A stretch of 7,493 bases of DNA, from contig JBPCJB010000192.1 of assembly GCA_051005735.1 (NCBI GenBank), positions 1 to 7,493 on the forward strand, written 5' to 3'. The DNA comes from Gaiellasilicea sp051005735. GTDB lineage: Bacteria > Actinomycetota > Thermoleophilia > Gaiellales > Gaiellaceae. Both the position numbers and the translations under genes were made by a program. Every line of letters begins with the position of its first letter. Within the stretch, counting starts at the first letter, position 1. Below are positions 1 through 6,192 of the stretch, piece by piece. The notes beneath the pieces were generated by a model. It ran no database searches, had not been told where the DNA came from, and was given only the letters and a program-made list of their open reading frames with translations.

Positions 1-1
1 C

Positions 2-826
2 GCCGTGCTCGGCGAGTGGCAGGAGCTGATCGACCGGATCGGCGAACGTCGGGGCGAGGTCACGATCGCGCTCGTCGGCAAGTACGTCAAGCTGCACGAC
101 GCCTACCTGTCCGTGCACGAGGCGCTCAAGCACGCGGGCGTCCACCAGGGCTGCTCGGTGCGCGTGCAATGGGTCGACGCCGAGAACATGTCGTACGAGG
201 AGGCGGCCGAGCTGCTCGACGAGGTCGACGGCGTCCTCGTCCCCGGCGGCTTCGGCTCGCGCGGCTGGGAGGGCAAGATCCTCGCCTGCCAGGTCGCGCG
301 CGAGCGCGGGATTCCGTACCTCGGAATCTGTCTCGGGATGCACGTCGCCGTCTCCGAGTTCGCGCGCCACGTGTGTGGGCTCGACGGCGCCAACTCGACG
401 GAGATGGATCCGGAGACGCCGTACCCCGTGATCGATCTGCTGCCGGAGCAGAAGGAGATCGAGGATCTCGGCGGGACGATGCGACTCGGCGCGCAGGCGG
501 TCGAGGTCGCCGCCGACACCCGCACGCGCGAGATCTACGGCGACACGGTCGTGCACGAGCGCCACCGCCACCGCTACGAGGTGAACAACCACTACCGGCC
601 GACGCTGATCGAGCACGGGCTCGTCGTCTCCGGCACCTTCCAGGAGGGCCGGCTCGTCGAGATCGTCGAGCTACCGGATCACCCCTGGTTCGTCGCGAGC
701 CAGTTCCACCCGGAGTTCAAGTCGCGTCCGACGCGCCCCGCGCCGCTCTTCCGCGAGTTCGTGGGCGCTGCGCTCGAGCGCTCTCGTACGCGGGGTGGCG
801 TCCGCGCCGCCGGCGCCGTTCGCTAG
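2..826 (+). CDS. pyrG: CTP synthase, C-terminal glutaminase domain (5' partial)
   Basis: CTP synthase makes CTP from UTP, ATP and glutamine in the cytoplasm, the last step of de novo pyrimidine nucleotide synthesis. Only the end of the N-terminal amidoligase domain and the whole class I glutaminase domain are visible; the start lies left of the window. Numbering from the GTG at position 5, one sees the oxyanion-loop motif GGFGSRG (81-87), the nucleophile Cys109 in PYLGICLGM, the family signature ERHRHRYEVNN (185-195), and the triad partners His235 and Glu237 in SQFHPEFKSRP. One oddity is His113 directly after GICLGM, where the family normally has Gln. The C-terminus after the glutaminase fold (about residue 258 on) is a short basic, low-complexity tail. 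The remnant of a small antitoxin gene follows at once. The family assignment is essentially certain. Confidence 0.97.
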   Translation, partial: AVLGEWQELIDRIGERRGEVTIALVGKYVKLHDAYLSVHEALKHAGVHQGCSVRVQWVDAENMSYEEAAELLDEVDGVLVPGGFGSRGWEGKILACQVARERGIPYLGICLGMHVAVSEFARHVCGLDGANSTEMDPETPYPVIDLLPEQKEIEDLGGTMRLGAQAVEVAADTRTREIYGDTVVHERHRHRYEVNNHYRPTLIEHGLVVSGTFQEGRLVEIVELPDHPWFVASQFHPEFKSRPTRPAPLFREFVGAALERSRTRGGVRAAGAVR

Positions 827-830
827 GGAC

Positions 831-1123
831 TTGAGGACGGACGAGCACCCGCTGATCGCTCTCCGCGACGGCGCAGCGGGGAGGCGTCCGGCGCTCGTCG
901 GCACGCGCCAGGACGTCTGGCAGGTCGTGGAGCGATTCGTCAGAACGACAACTCGCTGCAACGCGCGGCGGATTACCTTCGGCTCCCGCTTACCCACGTC
1001 GCCGCGTGCGCCGCCTACTACGCGGAGTTCCAGGGTGAGATCGACGAGTGGATCGCCCGGGCGGGCGAGGAAGCAGACAGAGCCGGGAGCTCCTGGCGGC
1101 GTGGCCAGGAGCTCTTCTCCTGA
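831..1123 (+). pseudogene. DUF433-like antitoxin gene, apparently frameshifted
   Basis: Two adjoining reading frames together spell one small protein of the DUF433-like antitoxin type. The first (from about 831, TTG, or a GTG at 795 inside pyrG) reads DEHPLIALRDGAAGRRPALV, then GTRQDVWQVVERF. Around 939-943 the similarity moves to the pyrG frame: QNDNSLQRAADYLRLP, then AAYYAEFQGEIDEWIARAG and a TGA at 1121-1123. The 'GTR.DVWQVVE' motif followed by helices ending 'AYY...EIDEWI' is what I recall from antitoxins paired with DUF5615 toxins. The second frame has no convincing start of its own, and there is no slippery heptamer at the junction, so one lost base (mutation or sequencing error) is the simplest reading. 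It ends inside the start region of the PIN-like gene, as expected for an antitoxin-toxin pair. The family name comes from motif memory and is moderately sure. Confidence 0.62.
1107..1122 (+). promoter_or_regulatory. Shine-Dalgarno AGGAG and CTG start of the PIN-like toxin
   Basis: AGGAG at 1107-1111 is followed by 8 bases (1112-1119) and then CTG at 1120-1122. That CTG overlaps the TGA stop of the antitoxin frame (CTGA), the same geometry as a normal ATGA stop-start overlap. The protein family usually begins M-R/K-L-L-L-D-E, and here CTG is followed by RLLLDE, so this position decides the start even though the codon is not ATG, GTG or TTG. Confidence 0.55.
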
Positions 1124-1473
1124 GGCTGCTGCTCGACGAGCGCTACTCGCCGGCGATCGCCGAGCAGCTCCGCGCTCGCGGACACGACGTAGAGTCGGTC
1201 GACGATCGCGACGATCTCCGCTCTCTGAAGGATCCAGCGCTCTTCGCTGCAGCGCACTCCGAGCGGCGGGCAATCCTCACGAACAACGTCAGAGACTTTG
1301 TTCCGCTCGTCCAGACGGCGGCAATGCAAGGAGACGATCACCGTGGCCTGCTCCTGACGAACGACCGCTCGCTGCCGCGTTCGAACAGGACGATCGGGAC
1401 GCTCCTCGACGGGCTGCTCTCGGCCAATCCGGAGGATGACGCCCTGCTCAATCGGACGGTCTGGCCACCGTAG
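1120..1473 (+). CDS. PIN-like toxin of the DUF5615 type
   Basis: A 117-residue protein if started at CTG 1120, resembling DUF5615/Mut7-C-type PIN-like proteins, which are presumed nucleases and act as toxins when paired with DUF433-like antitoxins. Visible motifs are RLLLDERYSPAIAEQLRARG at the N-terminus (acidic Asp5 and Glu6), HDVESVDDRDDLRSLKDPAL, then AILTNNVRDF with Asp59 and Phe60, and a C-terminal section with TNDRSLPRS and NPEDDALLNRTVWPP. Many DUF5615 proteins have Asp where this one has the second Asn of LTNN, but related subgroups may carry Asn, so this does not prove inactivity. The preceding gene is the frameshifted antitoxin. A longer version from GTG 1048 would overlap the antitoxin coding sequence and match nothing known to me. 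With a damaged antitoxin and a non-standard start, the toxin may be silent. Confidence 0.68.
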   Translation: MRLLLDERYSPAIAEQLRARGHDVESVDDRDDLRSLKDPALFAAAHSERRAILTNNVRDFVPLVQTAAMQGDDHRGLLLTNDRSLPRSNRTIGTLLDGLLSANPEDDALLNRTVWPP

Positions 1474-1547
1474 CCCTCAGCTCTTCTCGATGTGCCACGA
1501 GGGCTCCACGATAGAGGCGCGACAGACGGAGCCAAGGCGATAGGCCC

Positions 1548-1553
1548 TAAGAT
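1548..1553 (+). promoter_or_regulatory. Candidate -10 hexamer TAAGAT, leaderless start of the M20 gene
   Basis: TAAGAT fits the TANNNT pattern of actinobacterial housekeeping-sigma -10 elements and ends 6 bases before the GTG at 1560. The transcript would therefore begin at or next to the start codon. There is no Shine-Dalgarno sequence here and no clear -35 element. The 86-base gap before the GTG is the only sizeable gap before the operon, so a promoter is expected in it. Confidence 0.42.
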
Positions 1554-1559
1554 CGGCCG

Positions 1560-2669
1560 GTGTTCGGGACACTCGAACTTTTCTTGGAGCTCGCCGCGAT
1601 TCCAAGCCCGCCGGGCGAGGAGCGCCTCGTCGCCGACCGGGTCACCGCCTATCTGCACGAGCTTGGGCTCCAGGTTGAGGAGGACGACGCCGGCGCGACA
1701 ATCGGCTCCAATGCCGGGAACCTCCTCTGCCGGCTGCCCGGTCGAAACGGCGGCGGCACTCCCCTCTTCCTCTGCGCTCACCTCGACACGGTGCCGCCGC
1801 AGGGGCCGCTCGAGCCCGTCGTCGAGGACGGCGTCATCCGGAATGCCGGCGGGACGATCCTCGGGGCCGACAACAAGGCGGCGGTCGCCGCGATGTTGGA
1901 GGCCGCGCAACGGATCGTCGAGGAGCGCCGGCCGCACGCAGGGCTCGAGCTGCTCTTCACTCAGAAGGAAGAGGTCGGGCTTCGCGGCGCCGGTGCCTTC
2001 GACCACACGAAGCTCGAGGCGGAGCTCGGCTACGTCTACGACCAGGCGGCGCCGATCGGGCAGATAATCCTCGGGGCGCCCTATGGCCGAACCGTGTCGG
2101 CCCGTTTCCACGGCCGCGCGGCGCACGCAGGCATGTTCCCGGAGGAGGGGCGCTCCGCAATCGCCGCCGCTGCTCGCGCGATCGCCGACCTGCGGCTCGG
2201 CCGGATCGACGAGCAGACGACTGCGAACGTGGGCCTGATCACCGGCGGCAGCGCGCGCAACATCGTCCCCGAGTGGTGCAGCTTCGAGGCCGAAGCGCGG
2301 TCGCACGACGAGAGCGCTCTCGCCGACCTCGTCCAGGAGATGCTCGACACGCTCGCCTTCGCCGCCAGCCTCGGCGACTGCACGCTCGAGACCGAGATCG
2401 GCGTCACCTACGACGGCTATCTCCTTCGAGCTGACGATCCCGTGGTGCAGCTCGCCGCAGGCGCGCTCAGGCAGTGCGGCTTCGAGGTCACGACCGCGCT
2501 CACCGGCGGCGGCGCCGATGCGAACGTGTTCAACCAGCGCGGGATCCCGTGCTTGAACCTCGCGAACGGGATGGCCGACATCCACACCGCCGACGAGCAC
2601 ATCGCGGTGGCCGACCTCGAGGCGATGGTCGACGTGACGCTCGCTCTCGTAGATGCCGCTCGGGCTTAG
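1560..2669 (+). CDS. M20-family metallopeptidase, PepT-like
   Basis: A cytoplasmic dinuclear-zinc aminopeptidase or dipeptidase of 369 residues, with the usual M20 arrangement of a catalytic domain split by a dimerisation domain. Zinc and catalytic residues are visible: His74 and Asp76 in AHLDTVPP, bridging Asp104 in GADNKAAVAAML, Glu137-Glu138 in QKEEVGLRGAGAFD, Asp161 in YVYD, and His342 in NGMADIHTADEHI. The dimerisation lid spans roughly residues 173-285, with FHGRAAHAGMFPEEGRSA and GGSARNIVPEWCSFEAEARS. Length and motifs match the PepT-like branch rather than ArgE/DapE; the peptide substrate cannot be told. The GTG start is supported by the family-like N-terminus (ELFLELAAIPSPPGEERLVA) and a possible leaderless promoter. 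Its last 17 bases overlap the next gene, so it heads a coupled operon. Confidence 0.92.
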   Translation: MFGTLELFLELAAIPSPPGEERLVADRVTAYLHELGLQVEEDDAGATIGSNAGNLLCRLPGRNGGGTPLFLCAHLDTVPPQGPLEPVVEDGVIRNAGGTILGADNKAAVAAMLEAAQRIVEERRPHAGLELLFTQKEEVGLRGAGAFDHTKLEAELGYVYDQAAPIGQIILGAPYGRTVSARFHGRAAHAGMFPEEGRSAIAAAARAIADLRLGRIDEQTTANVGLITGGSARNIVPEWCSFEAEARSHDESALADLVQEMLDTLAFAASLGDCTLETEIGVTYDGYLLRADDPVVQLAAGALRQCGFEVTTALTGGGADANVFNQRGIPCLNLANGMADIHTADEHIAVADLEAMVDVTLALVDAARA

Positions 2670-3594
2670 ACGGGGAACCGTCACCACGATCGCGGAGTCG
2701 CGCGAGCGGTTGATCCGCCTCGAGGTCGACGGGATCGCGTGTATCGCCTATCCGCGCCTGACAGGCGGGGTCGAGGTCGGCGACGACGTGCTCGTGAACG
2801 AGCAGGCGCGCCTACTGGACCTCGGCTCCGGCGGCTTCGACGTCCTCTATGCGAACCTCACGCGTGGGCTTGATTTGGCTGCGGAGGAAGGTGCCCACGT
2901 GATGGCGCTGCCGTACACACCGGGCCAAGTAACAGTCGGTTACAAGGAAGAGTCGGGCGGGCTCGCGGAAACGCTCGGCGGGATGCCTGTCGCGCTCTGC
3001 ACGCTGCACAGCCAGGTCGCGCCGGTCTGTGCCGCGCTCGCCGGGTTGCGCGTTACCTACATCCAGGTCCAGGGCGGCGCGCTGCCCGTCTCACTCTCGG
3101 ACACCGTCCGGACGCTCCAGGAGCGAGGCCTGCTGGGTGCTGCGATCGCGGTCGCGCCGTGTCTCGACGCCGATGTCGAGTGCGTAACCGTGGCGGCCGC
3201 GTTTGCCTGGTCAGCAGCCGAGGGCTCCGACGCGGTCGTCTGCTCGCTCGGGCCGGGGATCGTGGGCACGAGCTCGCGGCTCGGCACGGGCGCGCTCTCG
3301 CTCGCAGACGCGGCGAACGTCGCGGCGGCACTCGGCGGCCGGCCTGTGCTCGCGGTTCGCCGGTCGGAGGCGGACGGGCGCGAACGCCACCGCGGAACCT
3401 CGCATCACGCGGAGGCAGTGCTCGATCTCTGCCTCGGCGAGATCGTGACGGCCGACGAGGATGCGGGCGAAGGCTGGGAACAGGCGTGCGTTGGCCTGCC
3501 GCTCAGCCACATGGGCCGCGGCCCCGGCGACGACCCGACCTTCTTTCGCTCGGCCTACGCCGCCGGGCTCGCCGCCCGTGGGCTCCTCGGCTGA
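2653..3594 (+). CDS. DUF3866 family protein of unknown function
   Basis: A 313-residue protein that I recognise as DUF3866, a family seen mainly in actinobacteria and without an assigned reaction. The N-terminal part is a small beta-rich segment (RRGTVTTI; ECG-like 'RLTGGVEVGDDVLVNEQA', about 1-55). The rest alternates strands and helices like an alpha/beta enzyme. Conserved-looking stretches are ALPYTPGQV (85-93), LHSQVAPVCAALAGL (118-132), GGALPVSLSD (141-150), SLGPGIVGTSSRLGTGA (198-214), RERHRGTSHHAEAV (243-256) and LSHMGRGPGDDPTFFRSAY (284-302). The His-rich RHRGTSHH motif and the GPGIVGT loop are the likeliest functional sites. There is no signal peptide and there are no membrane helices. 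The ATG lies 17 bases inside the M20 gene and has no good Shine-Dalgarno, implying translational coupling. It runs directly into the aldo/keto reductase by a TGATG overlap. Confidence 0.88.
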   Translation: MPLGLRRGTVTTIAESRERLIRLEVDGIACIAYPRLTGGVEVGDDVLVNEQARLLDLGSGGFDVLYANLTRGLDLAAEEGAHVMALPYTPGQVTVGYKEESGGLAETLGGMPVALCTLHSQVAPVCAALAGLRVTYIQVQGGALPVSLSDTVRTLQERGLLGAAIAVAPCLDADVECVTVAAAFAWSAAEGSDAVVCSLGPGIVGTSSRLGTGALSLADAANVAAALGGRPVLAVRRSEADGRERHRGTSHHAEAVLDLCLGEIVTADEDAGEGWEQACVGLPLSHMGRGPGDDPTFFRSAYAAGLAARGLLG

Positions 3595-4367
3595 TGGAGG
3601 AACGGCGGCTCGGGCCTGTAGTCGGGCTCGGCACCTGGAACACGTTCGGCGGCGACGCCGCCCGCGCGCGCGAAGTCGTCGGCTCCTCCCTCAGTGCCGG
3701 CGTCGGCAGCTTCGACACCTCGCCGATGTACGGCGGCGCTGAGGCCTCGCTCGCCGCAGCTCTCGAGCGCCGCCGCGAACGAGCGCAGGTGCTGACGAAG
3801 ATCTGGAGCCACGAGCCTTCCGAGGCGCGGCGCCAGCTCGATGCGCAGCTCCGCTGGTACGGCCGCGTCGACGTCGAGCAGATCCACAATCTCGTCGCCT
3901 GGCGGGAGTATCTGCCGTGGCTCGAAGGGGAGCGCGACGCTGGCAGGATCGGGCAACTGGGCGTCACCCACTACTCGCCGAGGGCGTTCGACGAGCTGGC
4001 GCGGGCGCTTCGCACCGGCCGCTTCCAGACGCTTCAGATCCCGCTCAACCCGCGCGAGCGCACATGCGAGAGCGTCCTCCTCCCGCTCGCCGAGGAGCTC
4101 GGAATTGCAGTGATCGTGATGCGTCCGCTCGGCGAGGGCGCGCTCCTACGGCGCCCGCCGAGCGCTAAGGAACTCCAGCCGCTAGCCGAGTTCGGCGTCG
4201 CGACCTGGCCGCAGGCGCTCCTCAAGTGGGCGCTCTCGGACCCGCGCGTCGATCTCGTCATCCCCGCCACCTCGAGGCCCGAGCGCGCCGCCGAGAACGC
4301 CGCTGCCGGCGAGCCACCCTGGTTCGGGCATGAGGAACGCGAGCTCGTGGAAGGACTCGCTCGATGA
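3594..4367 (+). CDS. Aldo/keto reductase, short form
   Basis: A 257-residue cytoplasmic (beta/alpha)8-barrel oxidoreductase, probably NADPH dependent. The catalytic tetrad is complete: Asp41 and Tyr46 in SFDTSPMYGGAE, Lys69 in VLTKIW, and His98 in VDVEQIHN. Later barrel motifs are GRIGQLGVTHYS (118-128), TLQIPLNP (146-153) and IAVIVMRPLGEGALL (171-185). The cofactor-binding stretch near the end is VIPATSRPERAAENAAA (222-238). The protein is somewhat shorter than the usual 270-330 residues and lacks a long C-terminal extension, so the loop that normally sets substrate choice is reduced; the substrate cannot be predicted. The ATG at 3594 shares its A with the TGA of the DUF3866 gene. The start is supported because residues 2-14 flow directly into the first barrel strand (GPVVGLGTWNTFGG). 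It ends in an ATGA overlap with the Nudix gene. Confidence 0.92.
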   Translation: MEERRLGPVVGLGTWNTFGGDAARAREVVGSSLSAGVGSFDTSPMYGGAEASLAAALERRRERAQVLTKIWSHEPSEARRQLDAQLRWYGRVDVEQIHNLVAWREYLPWLEGERDAGRIGQLGVTHYSPRAFDELARALRTGRFQTLQIPLNPRERTCESVLLPLAEELGIAVIVMRPLGEGALLRRPPSAKELQPLAEFGVATWPQALLKWALSDPRVDLVIPATSRPERAAENAAAGEPPWFGHEERELVEGLAR

Positions 4368-4864
4368 AGAAGGTCAGGCGGAAGCAGGTCTACGAGGGCA
4401 AGCTCTTCGACGTCGTCGTCGAAAACTGGGGTGAGCGGGAGCGGGAGATCGCCGAGCACCCTGGCTCCGTGACCATCGTCGCGATCGACGCCGGCGGTCG
4501 CGTCGTCTTGACGCGCCAGTTCCGTGAGGCCGCCCGCAAGGAGCTGCTCGAGCTCCCGGCCGGGATGCTCGACGAGGGCGAGGCGCCGCTCGCGTGCGCG
4601 CAGCGCGAGCTCGCCGAGGAGACCGGGCTCCACGGCGGCGAGTGGCGGGAGCTGCGCCAGATTCACCCGAGTCCCGGGATCCTCCGAGAGCCCGTCACGA
4701 TCTTCCTCGCCGAAGGGCTCGAAGAGGGGGAGCGGCAGCTCGAGGAGGCCGAGGAGATTGAGGTCGTCCGCCTCACGCCGCGCGAGCTCGAGGCCCGTCT
4801 CGACGAGCTCGAGGACGCGAAGACGCTCGTCGGCGTCCTGCTCTACCTGCGCGAACCCCGCTAA
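4364..4864 (+). CDS. Nudix hydrolase, ADP-ribose pyrophosphatase type
   Basis: A 166-residue Nudix enzyme that probably hydrolyses ADP-ribose or a similar nucleoside-diphosphate sugar to AMP plus a sugar phosphate, using magnesium. The Nudix box is perfect: Gly67, Glu73, Arg81-Glu82, Glu85-Glu86, Gly88-Leu89 in the pattern GX5EX7REUXEEXGU. The ADPRase branch is suggested by RQFREAARKELLELPAG just upstream (51-67) and by HPSPGILREPVTIFLAEGL (101-119) downstream, which matches the 'PSPG...E' loop typical of that group. The start is firm: ATG overlaps the preceding TGA by 4 bases, and AAGGA at 4351-4355 lies 8 bases before it. This is the only coupled gene in the operon with a clear Shine-Dalgarno. 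A role in clearing ADP-ribose from NAD turnover is inferred from the family; other nucleoside-diphosphate substrates are possible. Confidence 0.92.
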   Translation: MKKVRRKQVYEGKLFDVVVENWGEREREIAEHPGSVTIVAIDAGGRVVLTRQFREAARKELLELPAGMLDEGEAPLACAQRELAEETGLHGGEWRELRQIHPSPGILREPVTIFLAEGLEEGERQLEEAEEIEVVRLTPRELEARLDELEDAKTLVGVLLYLREPR

Positions 4865-4873
4865 CCGAGCCTG

Positions 4874-4879
4874 TATCTT
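4874..4879 (+). promoter_or_regulatory. Candidate -10 hexamer TATCTT before ald
   Basis: TATCTT (TANNNT) ends 9 bases before the ald ATG in the 24-base gap after the Nudix gene. No Shine-Dalgarno is visible in that gap. This could give ald its own leaderless transcript in addition to read-through from the operon. No -35 element is recognisable. Confidence 0.3.
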
Positions 4880-4888
4880 CTGCCGGCC

Positions 4889-6010
4889 ATGAGGATCGGC
4901 GTCGCCAAGGAGATCAAGGCTCAGGAGTACCGCGTCGCGCTGACCCCGGCGGGCGCGCGCGAGCTCGTCCAACGCGGCCACGAGGTGCTCATCGAGACGG
5001 GCGCCGGGCTCGGGAGCGCCTTCCAGGACGCCGACTACGAAGCGACCGGCGCGCAGCTCGCCCCGGTCGACGACGTCTGGGAGCAGGCCGATCTCGTGCT
5101 CAAGGTGAAGGAGCCGATCGCGCTCGAGTACCCGCGCCTGCGCGACGGGCTCGTCCTCTTCACCTACCTCCACATCGCCGCCGACGAGCCGCTCACGCGC
5201 GCGCTCGTCGAGAGCGGGATCGCGGCTGTCGCTTACGAGACGGTCGAGACCGACGACCGACGGCTGCCGCTCCTCGCCCCGATGAGCGAGGTGGCGGGCC
5301 GGCTCGCTGCCCAGGCCGGCGCCCACTATCTGGAGAAGCCGAAGGGCGGGCGCGGGCTCCTCCTCGGCGGCGTCGCCGGCGTCGCGCCCGGCAAGGTCGT
5401 CGTGATCGGCGGCGGGATCGTCGGCTACAACGCGGCCGTGATCGCGCTCGGGCTCGGCGCCCAGGTGACGATCCTCGAGCGCTCGGTCGACCGGATGCGC
5501 CACCTGGAGGAGATCCTGCACGGCCGCGTCAACCTCGTCATGTCGTCGACGCTCGAGATCGAGAGCTCGATCGCGAATGCGGACGTCGTGATCGGCGCGG
5601 TCCTGATTCCGGGGGCGCTCGCTCCGAAGCTGCTGACGCGCGAGATGGTCACGGGGATGAAGGAAGGCGCCGTCTTCTGCGACGTCGCGATCGACCAGGG
5701 TGGTTGCGCCGAGACCTCCCATGCGACAACGCACGACGACCCGGTCTACGTCGTCGACGGCGTCACGCACTATTGCGTCGCGAACATGCCAGGCGCGGTT
5801 CCCGTCACCTCGACGAAGGCGCTCACGAACGTGACGCTGCCCTATGTCGAGGCGATCGCGGATCACGGACTCGCGACCGCTGTCGCCCGCGACCCGGCGC
5901 TCGCGCGCGGGGTCAACGTGCTCGACGGTCGGATCACGTACGAAGCCGTCGCCGAAGCGCACAACCTCGACTTCGCGCCGCTGAACGACGTTCTGAGCGC
6001 GTCGGTCTAG
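4889..6010 (+). CDS. ald: Alanine dehydrogenase
   Basis: NAD-dependent L-alanine dehydrogenase, interconverting alanine with pyruvate and ammonia; in many bacteria it is a cytoplasmic hexamer. The 373 residues match the family length (about 371) and align end to end with the mycobacterial enzyme as I remember it. Substrate-site residues are Arg15 (QEYRVALTP), Lys74 (LKVKEPIALEY), His95 (FTYLHIA) and Asp269 (VFCDVAIDQGGC), one position lower than in the M. tuberculosis numbering because of a one-residue gap. The Rossmann dinucleotide motif is VVIGGGIVGYNAA (171-183). PMSEVAGRLAAQAGA (131-145) and YCVANMPGAVPVTSTKALTN (295-314) are further signatures. The ATG is 24 bases after the Nudix stop. 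The TAG stop (6008-6010) lies inside the left inverted repeat of the downstream palindromic element, yet the C-terminus is of normal length. Confidence 0.97.
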   Translation: MRIGVAKEIKAQEYRVALTPAGARELVQRGHEVLIETGAGLGSAFQDADYEATGAQLAPVDDVWEQADLVLKVKEPIALEYPRLRDGLVLFTYLHIAADEPLTRALVESGIAAVAYETVETDDRRLPLLAPMSEVAGRLAAQAGAHYLEKPKGGRGLLLGGVAGVAPGKVVVIGGGIVGYNAAVIALGLGAQVTILERSVDRMRHLEEILHGRVNLVMSSTLEIESSIANADVVIGAVLIPGALAPKLLTREMVTGMKEGAVFCDVAIDQGGCAETSHATTHDDPVYVVDGVTHYCVANMPGAVPVTSTKALTNVTLPYVEAIADHGLATAVARDPALARGVNVLDGRITYEAVAEAHNLDFAPLNDVLSASV

Positions 6011-6025
6011 ATGGTTGATCGGAAA
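6007..6025 (+). repeat. Left 19-bp terminal inverted repeat
   Basis: CTAGATGGTTGATCGGAAA. It is the exact reverse complement of 6159-6177, includes the ald stop codon TAG at 6008-6010, and is more AT-rich than its surroundings. Confidence 0.93.
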
Positions 6026-6158
6026 ATTACGGCGGGCCGGATGACGGCCACGACACGGCGCCGGATCACCACCCTCGCGAACCGCACAGGCCCCCGGGCC
6101 TGCACGGCTCGCGAGTGCGGCGCCCAGCTTGGTCGTGACCGCCCCCGGCTGCGCGCCA

Positions 6159-6177
6159 TTTCCGATCAACCATCTAG
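6159..6177 (-). repeat. Right 19-bp terminal inverted repeat
   Basis: TTTCCGATCAACCATCTAG on the plus strand, exact reverse complement of the left arm. It ends 15 bases from the vapC stop codon at 6193-6195. Confidence 0.93.
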
Positions 6178-6192
6178 CGGCGGCGCGCCTGC

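Larger units (their letters stand above)
6007..6177. mobile_element. 171-bp palindromic MITE-like element
   Basis: The ald-vapC gap is almost filled by an element with 19-bp perfect terminal inverted repeats and an imperfect palindrome through most of the interior. Inner pairing includes CAGGCCC (6087-6093) with GGGCCTG (6096-6102), CTCGCGA (6074-6080) with its complement (6109-6115), CACGAC (6049-6054) with GTCGTG (6132-6137) and GCCGG (6036-6040) with CCGGC (6145-6149). It encodes no plausible protein. Both ends carry CTAG, consistent with a TA or CTAG target duplication of the kind seen with IS630-type or some IS5-type transposases; no transposase is present in the window. It could alternatively be a structured RNA or a bidirectional transcription barrier between two convergent genes, but it lacks the T-tract of a standard terminator. 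The inverted repeat itself is certain; its mobility is inferred. Confidence 0.6.

Noticed and set aside
933..947. Programmed ribosomal frameshifting in the antitoxin gene.
   Set aside because: No slippery heptamer or obvious stimulatory hairpin lies at the junction, and this protein type is not known to need one; a simple indel is more likely.
1048..1119. GTG at 1048 as start of the PIN-like toxin.
   Set aside because: It would add 24 residues read in a different frame over the antitoxin's conserved C-terminus, has no Shine-Dalgarno of note, and does not fit the family N-terminus.
1473..1533. Hairpins GCCCTC/GAGGGC (1473-1478, 1499-1504) and GGCTCC/GGAGCC (1502-1507, 1528-1533) as a terminator after the toxin gene.
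   Set aside because: Stems are only six pairs with loops of about twenty bases, they compete with each other, and no T-tract follows.
1338..2687. A 449-codon minus-strand open frame antisense to the M20 gene.
   Set aside because: It mirrors the conserved M20 coding frame and has no family motif; long antisense frames are expected at this GC content.
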